From: Peribacillus frigoritolerans | Lineage (GTDB): Bacteria > Bacillota > Bacilli > Bacillales > DSM-1321 | Reading direction: 5' to 3' | DNA length: 64,000 nucleotides | Assembly (NCBI GenBank): GCA_030562215.1 | Contig: JAUPFL010000002.1 | Coordinates: 186,001 to 250,000, forward strand | In this document: positions 46,659 to 56,033 of the stretch, one piece after another | How positions within the stretch are numbered: position 1 is the stretch's first letter | Layout of the letters: every line of letters begins with the position of its first letter | Position numbers and translations under genes: made by a program | Notes under the pieces: generated by a model | Told to the model about the DNA's origin: nothing | Database searches by the model: none | What the model saw: only the letters and a program-made list of their open reading frames with translations

Positions 46659-48045
46659 TTGGTGATTCAAATTTTAGCCATTGTGGTGGCGCTGGGACTT
46701 TTAATCTTTTTAGCCTACCGGGGCTATCCGGTCATTATCATAGCGCCGATTGTTACTTTATTGGCGGTCATTTTATCCGGTGGGCATTTGCTGCCGAGTT
46801 ATACAGAGACATATATGACGTTTGCGGCTAACTATATAAAAGCGTTTTTTCCGATATTTTTATTAGGGGCCGTATTTGGAAAAAGTCATGGAGATGAGCG
46901 GTGCAGCAGCATCCATTGCCAAGACCATCGTAAAATCATTAGGTTCAAAGCAGGCTATTCTTGCTGTAGTGCTGGCGTGCTCGGCGCTGACATACGGCGG
47001 GGTTTCATTGTTTGTAGTGGCATTCGCCGTTTATCCATTTGCAGCGGCAATTTTTAAAGAAGCAGACATTCCAAAAAGATTATTGCCAGGAACGATAGCA
47101 TTGGGCGCTTTCACTTATACGATGGATGCCCTTCCTGGAACACCTCAGATTCAAAATATCATTCCAACCAATTATTTTGGAACAGATACTTATGCAGCTC
47201 CAATCATGGGGATTATTGGCGCGATCATGGTATTCACTGGAGGAATGATCTGGTTAGAGCGTCGTCGTAAACAAGCGGTGGCAAATGGTGAAGGCTACGG
47301 AGAAGGACATATTAATGAACCGGAAAGTGCAGAACAGCAAAACCTGCCTAACTTTTGGCTGTCCATCGTACCGCTCATCCTTGTCGTAGCGTTTAATTTT
47401 GCTTTCAGCCGCAGTGGCATTTCCGTTAAGCACTGGTATGATGCTTCGATGTTGAAGGAAACTTTCAACATTGCCGATGTAAGCACAGTCACTTCATCCT
47501 GGTCTTTGATTGCTGCATTGACAATCGGTATTATTGCAGCGATGCTTTTGAATGTTGGACGCATCAAGGTCAAATTGGCAAGTGGATTAACAGCTGCGGC
47601 AATGGGATCATTGCTTGCCATATTCAATACTGCATCTGAAGTCGGTTTTGGGAATGTGGTGAAAACGCTTCCTGGATTCTCGGTCATTCAAAACTGGGTG
47701 TTCAATGCAAGCGGTAATCCACTCGTATCCGAAGCTATTGCCGTCAATGTGCTGGCAGGGATTACCGGATCTGCATCTGGTGGACTTTCGATTGCGCTAG
47801 AAGTGATGGGAAGTCACTATTTGCAGGTGGCCCAAAGTGTCGGAATCACCCCGGAAATGCTTCATCGAATAGCATCCATGGCATCTGGCGGAATGGATAC
47901 GCTGCCGCATAATGGTGCCGTCATTACCTTGCTTGCCATTACTGGACTGACACATCGTCAATCTTACAAGGATATTTTTGCGATTACGATTTTAAAAACA
48001 GTGACCGTGTTCATCATAGCTTTTGCAACATCACTGTTTATTTAA
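46659..48045 (+). CDS. GntP family permease, probable D-3-hydroxybutyrate transporter (frameshifted as read)
   Basis: About 462-residue transporter with ~12 membrane helices, GntP family, resembling B. subtilis YxjC. Features include the early glycine-rich loops (LACSALTYGGVSLFVVAFAVYPFA), TMDALPGTPQIQNIIP and the late MASGGMDTLPHNGAVITL, characteristic of hydroxybutyrate/gluconate permeases. The break near 46882 is an extra A in an A-run (removing it gives VFGKVMEMSGAAASIA), one of the few insertions in the window. AAGGGGG serves the TTG at 46659 or the adjacent GTG. Operon with scoA and scoB. Confidence 0.9.
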
Positions 48046-48077
48046 TAGAATAGTATTAAGAATGGAGATGATGGAAA

Positions 48078-48773
48078 ATGAGTAAATTATTAACATCTTT
48101 TGATAGCGCTATTCAACAAATCGAGGATGGAGCAACCATTATCGTAGGCGGGTTCGGATTAAGCGGAATACCAGAGAAACTAATCATTGCTTTGCGTAAC
48201 AAAGGTGTAAAGGATTTGACGATTGTCAGCAACAATTGCGGTGTCGATGATTGGGGTCTAGGTCTATTGCTTGAAAATAAACAAATCAAGAAAATGATCG
48301 CTTCTTATGTTGGGGAAAATAAGTTATTTGAACAGCAATTTTTAAGTGGCGAGCTGGAGGTCGAGCTAGTTCCCCAAGGAACGCTGGCCGAGCGTTTAAG
48401 AGCGGGCGGAGCGGGAATTCCTGCCTTTTATACAGCTACAGGAGTAGGAACGGAAGTCGCAAAAGGTAAAGAACATAAAGAGTTTGATGGCCGCACATAC
48501 ATTATGGAAAAAGGAATAGTCGGAGATTTTGCCTTTGTAAAAGCCTGGAAAGCAGATCATTTCGGTAATCTTGTATATCGGAAAACGGCAAGGAATTTTA
48601 ACCCTGTCGTTGCCACAGCAGGGAAAGTCACGCTTGTCGAAGTGGAGGAGCTCGTGGGCACAGGGGAGCTCGATCCAGATGAAATTCATACTTCAGGGGT
48701 TTATGTACAGAAAGTGCTTGTAGGAAATGACTATGAAAAACGAATTGAAAGACTTACAACTGCTAACGCATAA
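48078..48773 (+). CDS. scoA: Succinyl-CoA:3-ketoacid CoA-transferase subunit A
   Basis: 231-residue alpha subunit that transfers CoA to acetoacetate. Signature [13 protein letters not shown] at ~24-36, [27 protein letters not shown] and [19 protein letters not shown] match ScoA. ATG with GGAGATG upstream. 32 bases after the permease and 16 before scoB. Frame intact. Confidence 0.95.
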   Translation: MSKLLTSFDSAIQQIEDGATIIVGGFGLSGIPEKLIIALRNKGVKDLTIVSNNCGVDDWGLGLLLENKQIKKMIASYVGENKLFEQQFLSGELEVELVPQGTLAERLRAGGAGIPAFYTATGVGTEVAKGKEHKEFDGRTYIMEKGIVGDFAFVKAWKADHFGNLVYRKTARNFNPVVATAGKVTLVEVEELVGTGELDPDEIHTSGVYVQKVLVGNDYEKRIERLTTANA

Positions 48774-48789
48774 AAAGGAGGAGTATCGA

Positions 48790-49436
48790 ATGACTAGACA
48801 ACTAATTTTAGAACGGGCCGTTAAAGAAATCAAAGATGGGATGTGTGTGAATTTAGGGATTGGAATGCCGACCTTGATTGCCAACATGATTCCAAATGAC
48901 TTTAATGTCATGCTTCAATCGGAAAATGGCTTACTGGGAATCGGGCCTTATCCCCAAAAAGATGAAGTCGATCCGGATTTGATCAATGCAGGAAAAGAAA
49001 CGGTAACGGCAAAAGCGGGAGCATCATTTTTTGATAGCGCTGAATCATTCGCGATGATTCGCGGCGGCCACATCGATCTAGCCATTTTAGGCGGGATGGA
49101 AGTTTCCGAGAATGGGGACTTGGCAAACTGGATGATTCCAGGAAAGATGGTAAAAGGGATGGGCGGAGCGATGGACCTCGTCCAAGGTGCAAAACGAATT
49201 GTTGTCATCATGGACCATGTGAACAAGCATGGGGAATCTAAAGTGAAAAAAGCTGTACATTGCCATTGACGGGAGAAAAAGTCGTCCATTGCCTGATTAC
49301 CGAACTGGCTGTTTTTCAGTTTACGGAAGCTGGCATGGAATTGATTGAATTGCAAAATGGCGTAACACTTGATGAAGTGAAAAGTAAAACAGAGGCTGAC
49401 TTTACAATAAGCCCATCTATTGAAATTAAAGCGTAA
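48790..49436 (+). CDS. scoB: Succinyl-CoA:3-ketoacid CoA-transferase subunit B (frameshifted as read)
   Basis: About 215-residue beta subunit. [13 protein letters not shown], then [10 protein letters not shown] with the catalytic Glu45 that forms the CoA thioester, [29 protein letters not shown], and after repair [21 protein letters not shown]. One added A near 49250 restores the C-terminus and the stop at 49434-49436. AAAGGAGG precedes the ATG. Last gene of the operon, followed by a terminator. With the dehydrogenase at 41141 and thiolase at 43117 it completes D-3-hydroxybutyrate to acetyl-CoA. Confidence 0.95.
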
Positions 49437-49466
49437 GTTAAAGAGGTTAATAAAATAATACATTAT

Positions 49467-49516
49467 AAGACTGCTTTCATTCGCAAACGGGCGAACGGAA
49501 GCAGTCTTATTTTTTG
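49467..49516 (+). terminator. Terminator of GntP-scoAB operon
   Basis: AAGACTGCTT pairs with AAGCAGTCTT, with an inner TTCGC/GCGAA stem, then a T-rich run. Confidence 0.85.
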
Positions 49517-49625
49517 GAGAAATTCCCTTTCTATTGTGAAGGAACAACAAGCTTTTTCACCTCAGTTATCAATACTTGGCAGACATTTGGCAGAAAGGGG
49601 AGGATTTCTGAAAGAAGGTATGTGT

Positions 49626-50095
49626 AATGATTTCCACTCCAGGCACTCGCTTTCCGCAGGCGGTCGGCCCTCGTCACTTTGCGCCTGCGGGGTCTCCCCT
49701 TGACGCGCTTTTCCCGCAGGAGCCTCGCACCTTCCGTTCCAATCAACTTTGTTTTGAAATATAGGTAAAACCCTTTTGTCTACAGTTTTATTAGGACTTG
49801 TAAAACGAACGTCGATTTCCACTACAGGCACTCGCTTTCCGCGGGCGGTCGGGGAGCCTCCTTCGTCGCTTTGCGCCTGCGGGGTCTCCCCTTGACGCGC
49901 TTTTCCCGCAGGAGTCTCGCACCTTCCGTTCCAATCAACTTTGTTTTGAAATATAGGTAAAACCCTTTTGTCTACAATTTTTTAGGACTTGTAAAACAAA
50001 CGTCGATTTCCACTACAGGCACTCGCTTTCCGCGGGGTCTCCCTTGGCCACGCTTTTCCCGCAGGAGTCTCGCACCTTCCGTTCCAATCAACTGG
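49626..50095. repeat. Three degenerate copies of the 194-bp repeat family
   Basis: Copies begin near 49629, 49811 and 50001, sharing GATTTCCACTNCAGGCACTC, the Ccgc/GACGCGCTTTTCCCGCAGG core and CTCGCACCTTCCG with the array at 29545. The third lacks about 60 internal bases. The step of 182-190 bases and the spacer GAAATATAGGTAAAACC are kept, so this is a decayed version of the same array. Confidence 0.85.
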
Positions 50096-50267
50096 ACTTC
50101 TTTTTTAGAAATATAGTAGGGAAACTGGCTCTTCTCTCAATTCGTCTACATTCTTGCGGTTCCATCAATTTCTCGGCAAAAGGAGTTTCGGATTGCTCCC
50201 GCCCTGAACCAAGTTTAAGACCAGGCTATCCGTCATGTTGTTTTACTGTAACCCTTAATGGATGGAA

Positions 50268-50390
50268 GAAATATGCGACACTCCTGCCGAATAACTGGCT
50301 AGCCGAGACTCCACAGACGCTTGCGTCGAGGAGGCTTGGCAGACAGTCGGCGGAAAGGGAGCGGATTTCTGAAATCAACTAGAACGTTTG
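50268..50390. repeat. Related intergenic repeat in opposite orientation
   Basis: GCGACACTCCTGC...GAGACTCCACAGACGCTTGCGTCGAGGAGG...GCGGAAAGGGAGC...GAAATCAAC reads like the complement of the 194-bp element, much diverged. An open frame over 50044-50382 runs through both repeats and is not a gene. Confidence 0.6.
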
Positions 50391-50511
50391 TTATATAAAT
50401 AACATTTTCCTTCTATTCTCTAATAAATGAGAACAAACTTTTACAACTCTGCTACTTTTCCGTTAAAAAGGCTTATATAAAGTTTGATGGGAACTAAAAG
50501 GAGGGATTACA

Positions 50512-51427
50512 GTGAAAGTAGCATTACGAACATTATTGGAGAGATCAGTGAAAAAGATGGGCAAAGGGATGAATCCTGTTGTGAAGGCATCAGCATTGGA
50601 AATGGTGGAACGTGCATATAATGAAGGGATCACTGTACAGATAAGTGCAGGTTATCGCTCTATGGAAGAACAAGCCAACCTTTATGGTCAAGGACGAGTT
50701 TACAGCTACAATGGAATGAACTATAGTAATCTAGCTAAACCTATCGTGACGAACGCTAAGCCAGGGCAATCCTATCATAATTATGGACTGGCTATTGATT
50801 TTTTCATTGTGAGTGATGATGGCAGGAGAGCGATATGGAAAGTTGATTCAAAGTGGCAGCGCGTGTCTGCCATAGGTAAGGCTTTAGGATTTAAATGGGG
50901 CGGGGATTGGAGTTCATTCAAGGATTATCCCCACCTGGAGATGACAGGCGGGCTATCTTATAAACAGTTACAAGCAGGAAAAAAGCCTCAACTAACTCCC
51001 AAATTGGAAAAAATGGCAATCCCGAATACCGGCAAAGGAGATAATCATATAATTTCGATTCAAGAAACATTAAATGGCCGATATGAAACGAATATCGAGG
51101 ATGATGGGTTTTATGGTCCCAACACTCGAACGGCCCTTATAATAGGTTTACAAACGGAATTGAATAAGCAATTCAATAAAAAGCTTGTTGTCGATGGAAA
51201 ATGGGGGCCTAAAACGAAGAATGCAACCGTCATAATAAAAAAAGGAGCTAGCTGCAATATCACATGGATCCTGCAAGCAGCGCTATATGAAAGGATTTGA
51301 CCCCGGTCTCCTTGACGGAGTATTCGGGGAAAAAACCGAGGCGGCATTATTCAAATACCAAAAAGCAAGCAAGATTCCCGCTGATAAGCTTGCAGGCAAA
51401 GTAACATGGAATGAATTGTTTGCTTGA
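50512..51427 (+). CDS. Peptidoglycan L,D-endopeptidase, M15 (VanY/CwlK-like) with two PG-binding domains (frameshifted as read)
   Basis: About 304-residue cell-wall hydrolase. The M15 catalytic domain (~1-150) has SAGYRSMEEQ, the zinc motif SYHNYGLAIDF (His, Asp) and the second zinc His in YPHLEM. Two peptidoglycan-binding type 1 domains follow (DDGFYGPNTRTALI ~205; after repair LDGVFGEKTEAALFKYQ). An indel near 51282 ends the frame early; repair extends it to 51427. No signal peptide, as in phage endolysins and CwlK-type enzymes. AAAGGAGG precedes the GTG at 50512. It may be a prophage-derived or spore-related hydrolase. Confidence 0.85.
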
Positions 51428-51496
51428 AAGAAAATCAATACCATAAAGCTGTGCAAGAGCGCATCAACTACCTTTTCATCATTACTTATACTTTCC

Positions 51497-52345
51497 TTAA
51501 ATAGTAATGATCGATTGCAAGGTTCTTAATATTCCTTTAGAGTACGTACCTGTCGCTATCTTAGTATGAGCCTCCTTGGCTTCTTGAGTTGCATTCCCTA
51601 CCAGGTAACCATGTTTGACACTTTTTAACATGAGCAGATCATTGCCGCTATCCCCGAATGCAAAGGCATGCTCCCGACTCAGCCCGAATTTGTCTAGCAT
51701 AAAACGTACAATCTCATTTTTTCCAGTACCTAATGGGATAAAGTCTATATCATAACTATCTTCAGGATCGCCGGCAAGTGGATTGCAACGATTGATATTC
51801 ACCCCTATCCCGTACTCTTTGGCCACCCTTTGGATGGTGGCTAAGTTCTTCTTGTCGACGGATTCATGTTGTATTTGATAATAATAATTTCTTTTGTAGC
51901 GTGAACTTCCCATTTGAGTCTGAGGAATCAATGGGATATTGCCGTTATGCAGAACATTATAAATTTCATCGACTTTCCTTTTATTAAATTCTTCGATATT
52001 AATCTGTGAATGCCAATCGGGGTCCTTTTCCAAAAAATTATTTTCTGAGAAATAGGTGATTTCGGTACCTAAGTCGCTGGCAATAAAATGCGGGAAAAAC
52101 CTGAACCCACCACGTTCCATTTTATGTAATATTGATTCGATACTACTCCCAGTGACCCAGCCAAAGACAAGTTCTTCATCAATGCTTTTTGCCTCTAAAT
52201 AATTTTCAAGTTCATATAAATCTTTCTGTCTCTCGAGACTCATGGAATGAGGATAATAGGTTTCATCAAAATCACAGAATACAATGTATTTTGGGTCTTC
52301 AACATTTGGCAGTAACTGAAACCCGCCCTTTTTATTCAATAACAT
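51497..52345 (-). CDS. ntdB: Kanosamine-6-phosphate phosphatase NtdB-like (HAD-IIB)
   Basis: 282-residue HAD phosphatase resembling B. subtilis NtdB over its length: YIVFCDFDETYYPH (motif I DxD), WVTGSSIESIL (motif II), HFIASDLGTEITYFSE, NINRCNPLAGDPEDSYDIDFIPLGTGKNE (conserved block, ~200-228) and FGDSGNDLLML (motif IV). NtdB makes kanosamine in the neotrehalosadiamine pathway after NtdC and NtdA. Here neither ntdA nor ntdC is adjacent. GGAGGG marks the ATG at 52345; a longer frame reaches 52369. Divergent from an NtdR-like regulator. Confidence 0.85.
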   Translation of the reverse strand: MLLNKKGGFQLLPNVEDPKYIVFCDFDETYYPHSMSLERQKDLYELENYLEAKSIDEELVFGWVTGSSIESILHKMERGGFRFFPHFIASDLGTEITYFSENNFLEKDPDWHSQINIEEFNKRKVDEIYNVLHNGNIPLIPQTQMGSSRYKRNYYYQIQHESVDKKNLATIQRVAKEYGIGVNINRCNPLAGDPEDSYDIDFIPLGTGKNEIVRFMLDKFGLSREHAFAFGDSGNDLLMLKSVKHGYLVGNATQEAKEAHTKIATGTYSKGILRTLQSIITI

Positions 52346-52480
52346 AACAATCCCTCCATTAGCTTCCATAACTTTTTAAAAATACAACTCAGAAAAATTT
52401 TGTTAATATATTAGGAACGGATTTATAATAACTTCTGAAATCGATAACATGTCAACCACTTATTACAAGGATGGGATTAA

Positions 52481-53470
52481 ATGACGAGAATTAGCGAGAT
52501 AGCCAAGATGTGTAATGTCTCTAAAACAACGGTATCTAGGGTCTTAAATAATCATCCATATGTATCAAAAGAAAAACGGGAACAAATCTTAAAGGTCATT
52601 GAAGAGCTTGATTATGCACCAAGTTCACTTGCCCGGAATTTCAGGGCAAATAAAACCAAAACCATTGCAATATCAGTCCCAAGATTCGATCATCCATTCT
52701 TTGCCCAATTGGTTAAAGGTGTGTCTCTAGCAGCATTGGAAAATGATTATAAAGTTCTTATTTTTCAAACCTTTTATGATTCGAAAAATGAATTAGATGT
52801 TATGGGGAAATTAAAGAATAGAGAAGTAGATGGGGTTATTTTAGGAGCGTTAGAAAATGAATGGAATGTAATAAAGCCTTATTTGACATACGGCCCAATT
52901 TTACTGTGTAATGAATACCATCATTCCGCCTCCATACCAATTATTGGTTATGATGAATTCGAAGCGACATACAAAGCCGTTAATCATTTAATAAAAAAAG
53001 GCCATAGGAAGATAGGTTTTTGCTACGACACTACTTATAGTCAGGCCCAGGGTCAAAGAAAAGAGGGGTTTTTAAAAGCTTTAGCGGATAATAATTTACT
53101 GCATAATGAAGACTGGATATTTGGGCATGGATTTAATATTGAAGATGGATTCCGTATTTGTGATGAAATAATAAAATTAAAAGAAAAACCTACTGCCTTA
53201 TTTACTGGAAATGATCAGGTAGCAGCAGGAATTATTAAAAAGGCAACTGCATTGGGCTATAAAATACCGGAATGCCTAGCTATAGTTGGTTATGATAATC
53301 AATCTATTTGCCAAGTCACGACGCCCACCATAACCACAATCGATATACCGATTATGGAACTAGGACAACGCACTGTAATAGAATTGATAAAATATTTAAA
53401 TGATGATTTGAAATTAAAGCGCGACGTCATTAAATTGCCTACAAAACTTAAAATCAGAGAATCAACCTAA
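52481..53470 (+). CDS. LacI family regulator, NtdR-like
   Basis: 329-residue LacI/GalR regulator. N-terminal helix-turn-helix MCNVSKTTVSRVLNNHPYVS (~10-29) and hinge SSLARNFRANKT, then the sugar-binding core (RFDHPFFAQLVKG, VDGVILGALEN, GYDNQSICQVTTPTITTI). In B. subtilis NtdR activates ntdABC in response to neotrehalosadiamine; the divergent NtdB here supports calling it an NtdR-like regulator, though LacI members are similar to each other. Frame intact. Confidence 0.75.
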   Translation: MTRISEIAKMCNVSKTTVSRVLNNHPYVSKEKREQILKVIEELDYAPSSLARNFRANKTKTIAISVPRFDHPFFAQLVKGVSLAALENDYKVLIFQTFYDSKNELDVMGKLKNREVDGVILGALENEWNVIKPYLTYGPILLCNEYHHSASIPIIGYDEFEATYKAVNHLIKKGHRKIGFCYDTTYSQAQGQRKEGFLKALADNNLLHNEDWIFGHGFNIEDGFRICDEIIKLKEKPTALFTGNDQVAAGIIKKATALGYKIPECLAIVGYDNQSICQVTTPTITTIDIPIMELGQRTVIELIKYLNDDLKLKRDVIKLPTKLKIREST

Positions 53471-53545
53471 CCTTCATAAAAATATATAATAACTTCTCGG
53501 TTCCAGTTATATGAATATTGACGGATGGGACGTCCTACCCCTAGA

Positions 53546-53610
53546 ATAATTCGACTTTCCCGGGAAATAATTCACCTAAACCCAACATAATTCGACCCGA
53601 GAATAATCCT
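53546..53610. repeat. Short ATAATTCGAC repeats, ~21-bp period
   Basis: ATAATTCGAC at 53546, ATAATTCAC at 53567, ATAATTCGAC at 53587 and ATAATCC at ~53603. Spacing of about 20-21 bases parallels the CACGAGTAAA array at 17655. Lies between convergent genes. Confidence 0.55.
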
Positions 53611-53631
53611 TCCGCTATCCATCTAAAGTAT

Positions 53632-54141
53632 TCATTCAAGTTCCAGGCACCAATCATTGCATTGCATAAAGCTCCCTGGCGGGTATTCGAATTCACATTC
53701 GGAGATGAGATTGAAGCCGAGCTTGCGGCAAATTGCGTTTGATGCAGGATTACTGATCGAAGGGAATGCGTGAATGTTTTTATATTTTCGTTCGGCTTTG
53801 ATTTTCTCTATCAGTGCCATCACGGCATGAGATGCGATTCCTTTTCCTTGAAAGGAAGGGAGGACGCTCCAACCGATTTCGTACACAAATTCATCGTTCC
53901 ATACTTTTTGCCAGTAGCCAACGGAACCGGCTGCCTTTGCCTCTGGAAACGGGTTGATGCTAAACATGCATCCTTTATCTCCAATCTGCAGATACCCCTG
54001 ATGACGTTTCAGGATTTGTTCATTACTTTCTGGTCCGCCTAGATGCTCCATCATTTCTGGGGCATTTAGTTTAAGTAGTAATTCAAGGTCTTTATCTTCC
54101 CACGGTTTAATTTCTAATCTATTTCCCGAAATCTGACTCAC
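53632..54141 (-). CDS. GNAT family N-acetyltransferase (RimJ-like)
   Basis: 169-residue acetyltransferase of the RimJ/RimL subgroup: RLEIKPWEDKDLELLLKL at the N-terminus, acetyl-CoA motif WSVLPSFQGKGIASHAVMALI (~91-111) and FPSISNPASNAICRKLGFNLISE. Substrate unknown. GTG start at 54141 with AGGGG very close, so the start may lie slightly downstream. Frame intact. Confidence 0.85.
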   Translation of the reverse strand: MSQISGNRLEIKPWEDKDLELLLKLNAPEMMEHLGGPESNEQILKRHQGYLQIGDKGCMFSINPFPEAKAAGSVGYWQKVWNDEFVYEIGWSVLPSFQGKGIASHAVMALIEKIKAERKYKNIHAFPSISNPASNAICRKLGFNLISECEFEYPPGSFMQCNDWCLELE

Positions 54142-54326
54142 CCCTAAATTTTATTTTTCTTATATAATCTTCTTGGCTAAATGCTAGATTCCTTTATTTG
54201 ACCTCATTATTCTATTGCCTTTGTGTTGAAGTTTGATTTTAATAAGAATAAAGAGATGAATGTTTCCCATTAAATGCTATAATTTACAGGTGATTCTATC
54301 AAATGACAGAGAACGGAGATGAAGAA

Positions 54327-55783
54327 ATGAAATCTTCAATAAATCAGTTTTCCACTCAATTTGAATGGATATTGAATGTGATCAATGTGGGTGTCCATAT
54401 TGTGAATAAAGATGGGGATACGGTTTTTTACAATGAAATGATGGCGCATATCGACGGGCTGGATCGGGAGCAGGTGCTGGGGAGAATATTTTTCAGCTTT
54501 ATCCTTCATTGACTGATGAATCCAGTACGCTGCATGTGGCATTGGAAAAAGGCAATGAAACGATTGAGTCCATTCAAACATATGTCAATTTAAAGGAGAA
54601 AAAAATAACGTCGATCAATAGTACGTATCCTTTGTATGAGGATGGTGAAATTATTGGGGCAGTGGAAATCGCAAAGGATATTACGAAGGTCATGAATATG
54701 TATGACCAAATTGTCGATTTGCGTTCCCAGCTGGCCGAGACCCATAAGAAAAATAAGTTCTCTGAAGGCACGGCGACCTATCATTTTAGTGATTTGATCG
54801 GCAATAGCCCCGCTTTTCAGCAAGCGATTTCATTGGCGAAAAAAGCCGCCCGTACACATTCCCCAGTCATGATTTATGGACCAACAGGGACAGGGAAAGA
54901 GCTGGTCGCGCAAAGTATACATAATGTTAGTGCTCAGCGAAATCAGCCATTCATCGCGCAAAACTGTGCGGCCGTTCCAAAGGAATTGATGGAGGGGCTG
55001 CTGTTCGGCACGACGAAAGGGGCTTTTACCGGAGCTATGGATCGCATGGGCATTTTTGAGCAGGCAAATGGCGGTACCCTTTTCCTTGATGAGCTGAATA
55101 GCCTTGACCTCGGTCTGCAGGCAAAATTGCTGCGTGTGCTTCAGGAAGGTGAGGTGCGCCGTGTTGGAGGTTCGAAGGAGCAAAAGATTAATGTGAAGAT
55201 CATTGCTGCGATGAACATTTCTCCAGAAGAGGCGTTGGAGCGGGGAATCATTCGTTCGGATTTATTTTTTCGCCTCAATGTCGTGACGATCCAAATGCCT
55301 TCTCTTTCTGAGCGCAAAACGGATATTCCGGAAATCGTCAATCACTTTATTCAAAAATTCAACAAATCATTTTTTACGGAAGTGCGTGGGATCAGTCAAA
55401 AGGCGATGCAGCGGCTTCTTCAATATCCATGGCCCGGGAACATTCGTGAACTGGGACATGCCATCGAGTTAACCTTCAATGTCATGGACGCTGGGGAGGA
55501 TATGATTGATGAACATCATCTTCCTGCTTATCTTTTCCCTTCAGGAAATTACGCTGCAGCTAATGCACAGAGCCAGCCTTCCCCATTGAAAAACAAGATT
55601 GATTTACCTGTCGTTCTTGAAGAAATGGAAAAGGAAATGATCATCAATATGTTCGAGAAGTATAACGGGAATATCAGCAAAACGGCAGAAGCCCTCAATA
55701 TTAAAAGACAGGGACTGCAATATAAGTTAAACAAGTACGGCATTGAAAAAGTTTATACGGCAGGATCGAAGGGATCCAAGTGA
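54327..55783 (+). CDS. kamR: Sigma-54-dependent activator KamR of lysine degradation (frameshifted as read)
   Basis: About 485-residue RocR-type enhancer-binding protein. PAS domain (~10-110, WILNVINVGVHIVNKDGDTVFYN), AAA+ domain with GPTGTGKE, MEGLLFGTTKGAFTGA (GAFTGA), TLFLDELNSL and [10 protein letters not shown], and a Fis-type helix-turn-helix (NISKTAEALNIKRQGLQYKL). One added G near 54482 joins the PAS domain. GGAG eight bases upstream selects the ATG at 54327. It is immediately upstream of kamA, whose promoter is of the sigma-54 type; in B. thuringiensis the kam locus is known to depend on sigma-54 and KamR. Terminator at 55834. Confidence 0.9.
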
Positions 55784-55795
55784 TTTCGGTTTTTT

Positions 55796-55809
55796 TGGAA
55801 ACGCTGTCA
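55796..55809. promoter_or_regulatory. Possible cre site upstream of kam operon
   Basis: TGGAAACGCTGTCA matches the cre consensus at 12 of 14 positions, 170 bases upstream of the promoter. Weak evidence. Confidence 0.3.
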
Positions 55810-55833
55810 CTTTATTGATCATGATGTAACTTG

Positions 55834-55868
55834 AAGAGGGCTCTTTTGTATAGAGAGCCTCTTTTTTA
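55834..55868 (+). terminator. Terminator of kamR
   Basis: AAGAGGGCTCT folds on AGAGAGCCTCTT (one bulge) with T6. Confidence 0.75.
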
Positions 55869-55899
55869 TTGCTTGGCGCAAAGAATCTGGCTGCAAAAA

Positions 55900-55911
55900 A
55901 TTATGCATAAT
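55900..55911. promoter_or_regulatory. Candidate KamR enhancer palindrome
   Basis: ATTATGCATAAT is a perfect 12-base palindrome about 70 bases upstream of the -24 element. Binding by KamR is inference. Confidence 0.4.
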
Positions 55912-55979
55912 GAAAAATATCTTGCGATTTTAAGCTCGCTTTGCCCCCTTTTGCTTATATTTCCCTTGTTATTAATGTT

Positions 55980-55993
55980 GGCATCATTCTTGC
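55980..55993 (+). promoter_or_regulatory. Sigma-54 promoter of kam operon
   Basis: TTGGCATCATTCTTGC matches the sigma-54 consensus with exact spacing; predicted start about 30 bases before kamA. Confidence 0.9.
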
Positions 55994-56033
55994 GAGTATA
56001 TTGATAAGTTCTTATAATAAGGGGGCAATATAA

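Noticed and set aside
50044..50382. 112-codon plus-strand open frame
   Set aside because: It runs entirely through the intergenic repeat cluster, has no ribosome site, and its translation has no protein-like pattern.
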